From Symbiobacteriaceae bacterium (lineage in GTDB: Bacteria > Bacillota > JAAYKD01 > WRDA01), in the NCBI GenBank assembly GCA_009779515.1, contig WREE01000108.1:1-6888 (forward strand): a stretch of DNA of 6,888 nt, given 5' to 3'. Positions 1 to 5,747 of the stretch are shown piece by piece. Below the pieces are notes generated by a model. The model did no database searches. It worked only from the letters and a program-made list of their open reading frames with translations, and was not told the origin of the DNA. Made by a program: the position numbers and the translations under genes. How positions within the stretch are numbered: position 1 is the stretch's first letter; each line of letters opens with the position of its first letter.

Positions 1-1307
1 CCTTACTCTCTCTTTTACATCAGTTGCAAAATAAATATGGCTGGCGCCTTACGGTCGCCCATCTTAATCATTTGTTGAGCGAAGGGAGTTACCCGGAAGC
101 CAGTTATGTACGGCAAATGTGCTTCCAGTTCAGCCTTTCCTGCCGGCAGAGCACGGTAGATGTTGCCAAGTTGGCGCAAGAACGAAAGTTAGGCATCGAA
201 GAAGCCGGTCGCCATGCTCGGTACACCTTTTTGGGAGAGGTCGCCAGAGAGGAGCAAGCGTCGGTGGTAGTTATGGGGCACCAGCAAGACGATCAGGTGG
301 AGCAGTTTTGGTTACGTTTACTGCGGGGTAGTGCTCCCGGTTCTTTGGGAGGTATTCCTCAGGAACGGGATCTTGCCCCTGGCGTACGTTTGGTGCGTCC
401 TCTCCTTCCTTTTACCCGTCAGGAAATAATGGTTTATTTGGCCAGTCAAGGGCTCAAACCTTTTGCCGATCCAGATAATGATCTACTCCGCTTTCGTCGC
501 AACAGCTTACGCCACCACACTTTGCCTTTTTTAGACGATCAACACCCTGGTTGGCGAGCCAAGCTAGTTCAAACTATGAGCTTGCTGGCTGAAGATGAAG
601 CCTATTTTCGGCAGGTAGTCGAGGGAGAATTAGCTCAAGGTAGCTGGGAGATGGGGATGTACTGCTACAACCTACAACACTGGCAGGAGCTACCGCCACC
701 ACTTCGTAAGCGCATGCTGCTACGCATTTTCCATACGCTGCAGAAGTCAGATATACGGGAAGAGCTACAGCACCGTCACTTGCTACACTTAGAGAACTTA
801 TGGACAAATATGGTGGAAGGAAAAAGTTACCAGTTGCCGGGAAGGCGCTCCCTACAACGCAGCCATCGAAATATTTTCTTTTTACAAGATTGGCCACCTG
901 AGCCTTGGGCTTTAGCCGTAGAACCACCGGTGCATCCCGGGGAAGTGGTCAGCTGGCGCTTCCCCTGGTCGTCGTTAATCTTACCTCAACTTCTTTATGG
1001 TCATTTGGATACTGGGTCTGACACCACCTCTCGCCCCGAGAGCCGACTGGCAGGCGTTTTCCTACATGGCTGGCACTTACGCTCCAGCCAACCTGGGGAC
1101 TGTTTATTAGTGCGAGGGCATCAGCAAAGTATAGGAGAACTCCTACGCTTCTACGAAATACCACTTCCCCAAAGAGCATTTTACCCCTTACTGCTAATTA
1201 ATGACACACCTGCGGCAATTCCAGGGTTAGTCGTCGCTGACCCTTTTCGTTCCCGAGCTAACGATAGCTTCTATTTTACTTTTTCTTACACCCATACGAG
1301 GAGGTAA
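1..1307 (+). CDS. tilS: tRNA(Ile)-lysidine synthetase TilS, 5' end missing
   Basis: TilS is a cytoplasmic ATP-dependent ligase that attaches lysine to C34 of the CAU-anticodon tRNA-Ile, so that it reads AUA codons and is charged with isoleucine. The reading frame is open to the window edge (first complete codon at 3), giving 434 visible residues. The TTG at 24 is internal, because the missing upstream part should carry the SGGxDS ATP-pyrophosphatase loop. Visible family landmarks are VAHLNH (54-71), the second ATPase motif GHQQDDQVEQ (276-305) followed by LLRG, the RRNSLRHHTLP segment (495-527), and a C-terminal TilS domain beginning around LRSSQPGD (1079-1102) with a late PGLVVADPFR. The DDQ motif is slightly divergent, since GHHxDDQxET is more usual. 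The stop codon (1305-1307) overlaps the Shine-Dalgarno of hpt, which suggests translational coupling. The identification is secure; only the 5' end is unseen. Confidence 0.94.
   Translation, partial: LLSLLHQLQNKYGWRLTVAHLNHLLSEGSYPEASYVRQMCFQFSLSCRQSTVDVAKLAQERKLGIEEAGRHARYTFLGEVAREEQASVVVMGHQQDDQVEQFWLRLLRGSAPGSLGGIPQERDLAPGVRLVRPLLPFTRQEIMVYLASQGLKPFADPDNDLLRFRRNSLRHHTLPFLDDQHPGWRAKLVQTMSLLAEDEAYFRQVVEGELAQGSWEMGMYCYNLQHWQELPPPLRKRMLLRIFHTLQKSDIREELQHRHLLHLENLWTNMVEGKSYQLPGRRSLQRSHRNIFFLQDWPPEPWALAVEPPVHPGEVVSWRFPWSSLILPQLLYGHLDTGSDTTSRPESRLAGVFLHGWHLRSSQPGDCLLVRGHQQSIGELLRFYEIPLPQRAFYPLLLINDTPAAIPGLVVADPFRSRANDSFYFTFSYTHTRR
1299..1305 (+). promoter_or_regulatory. hpt ribosome binding site overlapping the tilS stop
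   Basis: AGGAGGT is a full consensus Shine-Dalgarno. It lies 7 bases before the ATG at 1313 and is formed by the last tilS codons plus the first base of its TAA stop. It fixes the ATG at 1313 as the hpt start, although a second in-frame ATG follows two codons later (1319). The overlap means ribosomes ending tilS translation arrive directly on the hpt initiation region. Confidence 0.9.
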
Positions 1308-1312
1308 GCTAC

Positions 1313-1864
1313 ATGTCGATGCCCTCATATCCAGACATTTCCCGTGTCCTCTATACTGCTCAGGAAATTGAAGACCGGGTTAAGGAGTTGGCACACGCCA
1401 TCAGCCAGGATTTCTCCGGTCAGGATGTAGTCCTCATAGGTGTCCTCCGGGGTTCTTTTGTTTTTTTGGCCGATTTGTGTCGACAGATCAGCATTCCGGT
1501 AGCCATCGACTTTGTAGCCTGTTCCAGCTATGGTGCCAGTAGTGTCAGTGGTGGTAACCTCTCCATCACCAAAGATGTCTCTGGGGTAGTTCAGGGTCGA
1601 AGCCTCATCTTGGTAGAGGATATTGTTGATACCGGACTCACCTTACGTGAGCTAAAACTTTTTATGGAGAGTAAGCAACCTCACTCGGTGCATATTATCT
1701 CTTTGTTGGACAAACCTTCCCGGCGTAAAATGGAAGTTACTGTCGACTATATCGGTTTTACCATCCCCGACGAATTTGTGGTAGGTTATGGTCTCGATTA
1801 CGATGAACGCTTTCGTCACCTTCCTTACATCGGTGTACTAAAACCGGAGGTTTATAACAAATAG
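1313..1864 (+). CDS. hpt: hypoxanthine phosphoribosyltransferase
   Basis: This cytoplasmic purine-salvage enzyme transfers the phosphoribosyl group of PRPP to hypoxanthine (and commonly guanine), giving IMP or GMP. The 183-residue length is normal for the bacterial family. Landmarks in order are the pyrophosphate-binding loop with LRGS (residues 45-48), the flexible-loop SSYG (71-74), the PRPP-binding motif VEDIVDTGLTL (101-111), DKPSRR (133-138), and the C-terminal purine-site block IPDEFVVGYGLDYDERFR (151-168). All catalytic motifs look intact. It sits 5 bases after tilS and upstream of ftsH, the usual order in Bacillota. In Bacillus subtilis, TilS and HprT have been reported to form a complex that activates ftsH transcription; whether that applies here is inference. 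No terminator is visible between hpt and ftsH, so read-through into ftsH is possible. Confidence 0.97.
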   Translation: MSMPSYPDISRVLYTAQEIEDRVKELAHAISQDFSGQDVVLIGVLRGSFVFLADLCRQISIPVAIDFVACSSYGASSVSGGNLSITKDVSGVVQGRSLILVEDIVDTGLTLRELKLFMESKQPHSVHIISLLDKPSRRKMEVTVDYIGFTIPDEFVVGYGLDYDERFRHLPYIGVLKPEVYNK

Positions 1865-1868
1865 CCAG

Positions 1869-1897
1869 TTGCCAGGATGAGCATAAACTGGTATAAT
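1869..1897 (+). promoter_or_regulatory. Vegetative (sigma-A type) extended -10 promoter for ftsH
   Basis: A TTGCCA -35 box (1869-1874) is separated by exactly 17 bp from a perfect TATAAT -10 box (1892-1897). TG at 1889-1890 gives the extended -10 arrangement TGnTATAAT. The -35 begins 5 bases after the hpt stop codon. Transcription would start near 1903-1906, leaving a leader of about 25 bases before the ftsH GTG, with the Shine-Dalgarno inside it. The match is close to consensus in every element, so a strong, independent ftsH promoter is likely. The start site itself is predicted only. Confidence 0.82.
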
Positions 1898-1913
1898 GGC
1901 AGGGCAGTGAAAC

Positions 1914-1919
1914 AAGGAG
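1914..1919 (+). promoter_or_regulatory. ftsH ribosome binding site
   Basis: AAGGAG sits 9 bases before the GTG at 1929 and supports that GTG as the start. The nearby GTG at 1921 is too close to it and hits a TAG two codons later. Starting at 1929 places a short hydrophilic, basic stretch (MNRSVRS) immediately before the first membrane helix, as expected for FtsH. Confidence 0.85.
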
Positions 1920-1928
1920 AGTGGCATA

Positions 1929-3734
1929 GTGAACCGTAGTGTACGTAGCCTTAGCTTTTATTTGTTGATAGTGCTGGTAGCCATGGCTTTTATTAGCTTT
2001 TTTTATCAAGGTCAGAGCGAACCCCTCTACTTAACCTATACCGAATTCCACAAACTGCTCCAAGAAGGGGAACTCCAATCGGTTAGGCTCACCGGACAAA
2101 AAGCCAGTGGTCAGCTGCTAGGAGGTGAACGGTATTCCACCGTCATACCGGATCCTACCAACGAAGCCTTAATGGAGCTACTGTTGCAAGTGCCATCTTT
2201 GGAAGCTACCAGTCCTTCGGATTCCCAGTGGTGGATGAATATTCTCAACTACCTCTTAATTTTTGCTTTGATGATTGGGGTTTGGTTCTTCTTTATGCAG
2301 CAGGGGAATGCAGGTGGGGGCAACCGGGTGATGAATTTTGGTCGTTCCCGCGCCCGACTACACCGAGAAGATAAAAACCGCATCACCTTTAACGATGTCG
2401 CCGGTTATGAAGAGGTTAAGGAGGAGCTATCGGAAATTGTCGAGTTCCTCAAGCATCCTGCCAAGTTTACCGAAATTGGCGCCCAAATACCCAAGGGCGT
2501 CCTCCTTTATGGACCGCCAGGAACAGGTAAAACCTATATAGCCAGAGCAACCGCCGGTGAAGCCGGTGTTCCCTTTTTTAGCATAAGCGGTTCGGAGTTC
2601 GTGGAAATGTTTGTGGGAGTGGGTGCATCCCGGGTACGAGACCTCTTTGAAAATGCCAAGAAAAGCTTACCTTGCATTGTCTTTATCGATGAAATAGATG
2701 CGGTGGGACGCCAGAGGGGAACCGGCTTAGGTGGCGGTCATGATGAAAGAGAACAGACTTTGAACCAGCTTCTGGTGGAAATGGATGGTTTTGAAGTTAA
2801 CGAAAATATTATTGTCATTGCTGCTACCAACCGTCCGGATATTTTAGACCCGGCTCTGCTCCGACCGGGACGCTTCGACCGTCAGGTAGCCATCGACCGA
2901 CCAGATATCAAAGAGCGGGAAGCTATTCTCGGATTTCATGCTCGTAACAAGCCCATGGAAGAGGATGTGCACCTCCTGAACTTAGCGCGGTCGACTCCTG
3001 GCTTTACCCCGGCAGATTTGGAAAACCTGGTCAATGAAGCTGCCTTACTGGCAGCCCGGCGCAACAAGAAGCGCATCTCTATGGATGAACTGGAAGAGGC
3101 TATCACCAGGGTCATGGCAGGGCCTGCCAAGAAGAGTAGGGTGATGAGCGAGAAGGAGCGCTGGGTAAGCGCCGTTCACGAAGCCGGTCACGCGGTGGTT
3201 GGTTATCATCTGCAGCAATTTGACCCCGTGCACAATGTCACCATTGTTCCCCGAGGGCAAGCAGGCGGGTTTACTTCTATCTTACCAACCGAAGATCGCT
3301 ACCATATGACCCGCCGTGACTTAACCAACACCATCTCTTTTGCCTTAGGGGGTCGGGTAGCCGAGTCCATCCTGCTGGAAGATATTTCCACAGGTGCTAC
3401 CAACGACCTGGAACGAGTTACCGGCATGGCTAGGCGCATGGTGATGGAGTTTGGTATGAGCGAAAGGTTGGGTCCCATGACCTTTGGCACTAAAGCTCAT
3501 GAAGTTTTTTTAGGGCGTGATATTTCCCGCAACCGGGATTACAGCGATGAAGTTGCCTCGGTTATTGATGAAGAGATACGCCTGATTATCGAATCCTGCC
3601 TGGCGCAAGCCACCGAAATATTATTACAGCACCGCCGGGAGCTAAACTTCCTAGCTAAAGCGCTCCTCGACAAGGAGACAATAGCAGGCACAGAGCTCAG
3701 AGATATTTTCGCCGCTGCGGTTGCCGATAGCTAA
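1929..3734 (+). CDS. ftsH: ATP-dependent zinc metalloprotease FtsH
   Basis: FtsH is a membrane-anchored hexameric AAA+ protease that extracts and degrades misfolded membrane proteins and selected short-lived regulators. The 601-residue product begins at GTG. It has membrane helix 1 (about 8-27), a small extracytoplasmic domain (about 28-101), membrane helix 2 (about 103-123), the AAA+ module and a C-terminal M41 peptidase. Visible motifs are Walker A GPPGTGKT (195-202), the FVG pore loop (228-230), Walker B with DE at 254-255, and the second region of homology NRPDILDPALLRPGRFD (301-317) with arginine fingers R312 and R315. The zinc site HEAGH (417-421) is present, with D493 in STGATNDLE as the probable third ligand. 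Everything needed for activity is there. It is somewhat shorter than the Escherichia coli and B. subtilis proteins (about 640), mainly because the C-terminal tail is brief. It has its own promoter in the hpt-ftsH gap and is followed by a terminator-like hairpin. Confidence 0.98.
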   Translation: MNRSVRSLSFYLLIVLVAMAFISFFYQGQSEPLYLTYTEFHKLLQEGELQSVRLTGQKASGQLLGGERYSTVIPDPTNEALMELLLQVPSLEATSPSDSQWWMNILNYLLIFALMIGVWFFFMQQGNAGGGNRVMNFGRSRARLHREDKNRITFNDVAGYEEVKEELSEIVEFLKHPAKFTEIGAQIPKGVLLYGPPGTGKTYIARATAGEAGVPFFSISGSEFVEMFVGVGASRVRDLFENAKKSLPCIVFIDEIDAVGRQRGTGLGGGHDEREQTLNQLLVEMDGFEVNENIIVIAATNRPDILDPALLRPGRFDRQVAIDRPDIKEREAILGFHARNKPMEEDVHLLNLARSTPGFTPADLENLVNEAALLAARRNKKRISMDELEEAITRVMAGPAKKSRVMSEKERWVSAVHEAGHAVVGYHLQQFDPVHNVTIVPRGQAGGFTSILPTEDRYHMTRRDLTNTISFALGGRVAESILLEDISTGATNDLERVTGMARRMVMEFGMSERLGPMTFGTKAHEVFLGRDISRNRDYSDEVASVIDEEIRLIIESCLAQATEILLQHRRELNFLAKALLDKETIAGTELRDIFAAAVADS

Positions 3735-3749
3735 TATTTAAACCCCATA

Positions 3750-3784
3750 AACCCCCTCTTGTGCTTAAAGGACAAGAGGGGGTT
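3750..3784 (+). terminator. Terminator-like perfect inverted repeat after ftsH
   Basis: Arms at 3750-3762 (AACCCCCTCTTGT) and 3772-3784 (ACAAGAGGGGGTT) are perfectly complementary over 13 bp, around a 9-base A/T-rich loop. The hairpin starts 15 bases after the ftsH stop codon, where an intrinsic terminator would be expected. The downstream tract (TTGGTTAT, counting the last stem bases) is a poor U run, so termination may be partial, or the hairpin may mainly protect the mRNA 3' end. Confidence 0.65.
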
Positions 3785-3895
3785 GGTTATAGTTCAACAA
3801 GCCAGGCAGGAAAGTACACCTCCCGAAGCGAAACTTGATTTATTAAATTTGAGACTATCTACAGGAGCGAACTCAGGAAGTTGCAGTTACGGGAA

Positions 3896-3927
3896 CAAGG
3901 AAAACATTTATCAAGGAAAATATTCAT
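3896..3927. repeat. Two-unit 16-bp tandem direct repeat
   Basis: Unit 1 (3896-3911) reads CAAGGAAAACATTTAT and unit 2 (3912-3927) reads CAAGGAAAATATTCAT. They abut exactly and match at 14 of 16 positions, both differences being C/T transitions. The repeat lies just upstream of the Shine-Dalgarno-like AAGGAG at 3934. It could be a paired binding site for a regulator or simply a small tandem duplication; nothing in the sequence decides between these. Confidence 0.6.
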
Positions 3928-3933
3928 CATCGA

Positions 3934-3968
3934 AAGGAGAGAAGGTGCCTGCCTCCCACCGCCTGTAG
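3934..3968 (+). other. Strong ribosome binding site with seven-codon GTG..TAG mini-frame
   Basis: AAGGAG (3934-3939) lies 5 bases before a GTG at 3945 that opens the frame MPASHRL and stops at TAG (3966-3968). This is the best Shine-Dalgarno in the whole leader, better than anything directly before the cyclodeaminase start. The mini-frame is in the same reading frame as the cyclodeaminase, whose TTG lies 24 bases after the TAG. It could be a leader peptide that feeds ribosomes to the downstream start, or a former longer N-terminus closed by a nonsense change. The latter is less likely, because FTCD_C-family proteins normally begin close to the present start. Translation is unproven. Confidence 0.3.
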
Positions 3969-3985
3969 AAGTGGGGGAAAGCACC
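3944..3985 (+). promoter_or_regulatory. Two-part stem-loop just before the cyclodeaminase start
   Basis: An outer 5-bp helix (GGTGC 3944-3948 with GCACC 3981-3985) encloses an inner 7-bp helix (CTCCCAC 3953-3959 with GTGGGGG 3971-3977, one G-U pair as RNA). An 11-base loop sits at the tip, with small asymmetric internal loops of 4 and 3 bases. It ends 7 bases before the TTG at 3993. When folded it would bring the upstream AAGGAG to an effective distance of roughly 11 bases from that TTG; unfolded, the mini-frame GTG would be used. A regulatory role is inferred from position and pairing only. The inner palindrome also resembles the subterminal hairpins of IS200/IS605-type elements, so a relic transposon end is an alternative. 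Confidence 0.45.
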
Positions 3986-3992
3986 GCATTGG

Positions 3993-4640
3993 TTGAATAT
4001 AGCCCCAACTCTTACCAGCTTAACGGTACACGAGTTTTTAACCCTACTGGCGTCTGACGCACCGGCGCCGGGGGGTGGTTCCGTAGCAGCGCTCAATGTT
4101 GCTTTAGGAGCCGCTTTAGTTGAAATGGTGGCGGGTCTCACCCTAGGACGGCAGCGTTACGCTGAGGTAGCTGAGCATATGCAGGAGCTCCAAAGCCAGG
4201 CTCATGCCTTGCGCCATCTGGCAGAGCGCTTAATGGAAGAGGACAGCGCCGCTTATTTAGGGGTGGTTGCTGCCTATGCTCTACCGCGAACTACACCTGA
4301 AGAGAGGGAGAAACGTCAGGAAGCCATTCTCCAGGGAACCAGAGAAGCTATAAAAGTGCCTCTAGCCACGGCTCAAGCATCTCTGGAGCTGCTGGCTCTA
4401 GCTATCCAGGGGGTCGATAAAGGTAACGAAAACGCCTGCAGCGACGCTTTGGTGGCTGGCACCCTTGCCAGCGGTGGCTGTCAAGGTGCCTTAGACAATG
4501 TTCTCATTAATTTAGATGAGCTGGAAGATCCAGAAGAGTATGCCGGTTACTTGGCTCAGGTACAAGAAATTAAAGACAAGGAAGCCAAGCTGGCTCTGGA
4601 ACTAAAAGTTTGGCGTAAAGCCAGGTTAGGTGATGATTAA
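3993..4640 (+). CDS. Cyclodeaminase/methenyl-THF cyclohydrolase family protein (FchA-like)
   Basis: The 215-residue product belongs to the FTCD_C family. This includes clostridial FchA, which interconverts 5,10-methenyl- and 10-formyl-tetrahydrofolate, and the cyclodeaminase half of formiminotransferase-cyclodeaminase, which releases ammonia from 5-formimino-THF. Landmarks are the glycine-rich ASDAPAPGGGSVAAL (residues 20-34), MEEDSAAY (81-88) with the conserved acidic residue D84, VPL (122-124) and the helix NENACSDALVAG (145-156). The protein is predicted soluble and helical. Length matches stand-alone FchA. No formiminotransferase domain is fused or adjacent, so a methenyl-THF cyclohydrolase role is slightly favoured, but the two activities cannot be separated here. 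TTG at 3993 is the only usual start after the in-frame TAG at 3966, and it has no good Shine-Dalgarno directly upstream. The gene leads an operon with ABC importer genes, the ATPase beginning 3 bases after its stop. Confidence 0.88.
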   Translation: MNIAPTLTSLTVHEFLTLLASDAPAPGGGSVAALNVALGAALVEMVAGLTLGRQRYAEVAEHMQELQSQAHALRHLAERLMEEDSAAYLGVVAAYALPRTTPEEREKRQEAILQGTREAIKVPLATAQASLELLALAIQGVDKGNENACSDALVAGTLASGGCQGALDNVLINLDELEDPEEYAGYLAQVQEIKDKEAKLALELKVWRKARLGDD

Positions 4641-4643
4641 CCG

Positions 4644-5744
4644 ATGCGCATATCTTTAGAGCATGTGACCGTGCGTTTCCCTGACCGCCAGGCAGCTAAT
4701 AAAGAAGTAATCGCTGTAGACCATGTCTCGCTGGAAATACCTGCCGGTAAACTAGTATGCCTCCTGGGTCCTTCCGGCTGCGGCAAATCGACTACTCTTT
4801 ATGCCATCGCCGGACTGCAACCTCTAGACGAAGGACGTATATTTTTTGGCGAAAATGATGTCACCACCCTCGATGCCACCAAAAGGGGAATCGGTTTTGT
4901 CTTTCAAAACTATGCTCTCTACCCCCATATGAATGTCCGGGAGAATATTTCCTTTCCCTTGCGGAATGCTAAGTGGCAACGGAGTGCTATTCAGGAACGG
5001 GTTTTAGAAGTAGCGCGTATTGTGCAAATCGGGAATCTGTTAGACCGTAAACCAAGCCAGCTTTCAGGTGGGCAACAACAGAGGGTGGCCATCGCCAGGG
5101 CTTTGGCGAAAAACCCGCCGATTTTGCTTCTGGATGAACCTTTATCTAACTTAGATGCCAAGTTACGCCATTCTACCAGGGAAGAGATTCGACGCATTCA
5201 GAAAACTACCGGGATTACCACTATCTTTGTCACCCACGACCAGGAAGAAGCCATGTCTATCTCTGACGAAGTTATTATCATGCGAGATGGGCATATTTTA
5301 CAAACCGGCAGACCCCAGGGTATATATGAAGAGCCTCGCGACTTGTTTGTCGCCACCTTCATCGGCTCCCCTGCCATGAATATTCTCCCCGGACGCCTTC
5401 AGGAGGGAGAGTTATGGTATGGGGAATACTCTTTAGGTGAAGTATCTCTCCCTGAGGGGGTAGTTTGGCTGGGGGTGCGTCCCGAAGGATTAACGCCCCA
5501 TCCTAGGGGGGAAGTTCCTACCATGGGCGCCATCCCTGCATCGGTCATCCATGTAGAGCTGCTGGGACGTGAAGCTCTCTACCAGTTACGGTTAGCCGGT
5601 GGAGATGGAGTAACCATGATTACCGCCATCGACACTTTGTTCAGAGAAGATGAAGAGATAGAGGTTCAGCTACAAATGATGAAAAGATACCTCTTTGCCG
5701 ATGTCGCTCAAGATGCGGAGCAGAAACTGCTCCTGAGGTTTTAA
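4644..5744 (+). CDS. Carbohydrate-type ABC importer ATP-binding protein (MalK/UgpC-like)
   Basis: This is the cytoplasmic ATPase that drives a CUT1-type (MalK/UgpC) importer. The 366-residue length is typical. The nucleotide-binding domain shows Walker A GPSGCGKST (42-50), Q-loop Q88, signature LSGGQQQ (140-146), Walker B ILLLDEP (160-166), D-loop SNLDAKLR (168-175) and H-loop H198. The C-terminal part carries the MalK-type hallmarks FIGSPAMNIL (239-248) and GVRPEGL (277-283), which lead the TOBE/OB regulatory domain. All ATPase motifs are intact. The ATG at 4644 is preceded by AGGTGA (4628-4633), 10 bases upstream and inside the end of the cyclodeaminase gene. The downstream permease starts 3 bases after the stop, so this is one transcription unit. 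Such ATPases sometimes serve several importers, and the substrate (sugar, glycerol phosphate, polyol or other) cannot be read from the sequence. Confidence 0.95.
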   Translation: MRISLEHVTVRFPDRQAANKEVIAVDHVSLEIPAGKLVCLLGPSGCGKSTTLYAIAGLQPLDEGRIFFGENDVTTLDATKRGIGFVFQNYALYPHMNVRENISFPLRNAKWQRSAIQERVLEVARIVQIGNLLDRKPSQLSGGQQQRVAIARALAKNPPILLLDEPLSNLDAKLRHSTREEIRRIQKTTGITTIFVTHDQEEAMSISDEVIIMRDGHILQTGRPQGIYEEPRDLFVATFIGSPAMNILPGRLQEGELWYGEYSLGEVSLPEGVVWLGVRPEGLTPHPRGEVPTMGAIPASVIHVELLGREALYQLRLAGGDGVTMITAIDTLFREDEEIEVQLQMMKRYLFADVAQDAEQKLLLRF

Positions 5745-5747
5745 ACT

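Larger units (their letters stand above)
3785..3992 (+). other. Non-coding leader region upstream of the cyclodeaminase operon
   Basis: These 208 bases hold no gene I can support. An open frame runs through part of the stretch (3759-3968), but it starts inside the terminator hairpin and its low-complexity product resembles nothing I recognise. From left to right the region carries an A/T-rich patch (3835-3850), a two-unit 16-bp tandem repeat (3896-3927), a strong Shine-Dalgarno (3934-3939), a seven-codon mini-frame and a two-part stem-loop ending at 3985. No convincing -35/-10 pair was found. TTGCAG (3881-3886) is the best -35 candidate but lacks a good -10 at the right distance. The region may be a cis-regulatory 5' leader, or the worn remains of an inserted element. 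I matched it to no known riboswitch class. Confidence 0.5.

Noticed and set aside
574..1179. Two minus-strand open frames antisense to tilS
   Set aside because: The tilS frame is secure across this region, and the antisense products show no motifs or ribosome binding sites.
24..1307. A complete tilS gene starting at the TTG at 24
   Set aside because: The frame is open upstream to the window edge, and the product from 24 lacks the N-terminal SGGxDS ATP-binding loop. The real start must lie before the window.
1758..2009. A minus-strand open frame spanning the end of hpt and the start of ftsH
   Set aside because: It lies antisense to two well-identified genes and the ftsH promoter, and shows no family motifs. 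It is a chance frame.
3896..3943. A short CRISPR array or iteron cluster
   Set aside because: There are only two clear units, they directly abut with no spacers, and a third candidate unit (3928-3943) barely matches. No cas or replication genes are nearby.
3759..3968. A 69-residue open frame on the plus strand between ftsH and the cyclodeaminase gene
   Set aside because: It starts inside the ftsH terminator hairpin without a Shine-Dalgarno, has a low-complexity composition without recognisable motifs, and runs across the tandem repeat and stem-loop. Only its last codons, from the GTG at 3945, have a plausible ribosome binding site, and these are listed separately.
3934..3992. A folate-pathway riboswitch (ZTP/pfl or THF class) upstream of the cyclodeaminase gene
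   Set aside because: A CCGCCTG string in the loop (3959-3965) recalls the 3' conserved part of the ZTP motif, and the gene is folate-related. However, the required upstream conserved block (GGGTCGTGAC-like) is absent and the stem layout does not fit either THF class as I know them.
3785..3992. A T-box leader
   Set aside because: No AGGGTGG(N)ACCGCG-like T-box sequence or matching antiterminator was found, and the downstream gene is not an aminoacyl-tRNA or amino-acid gene.
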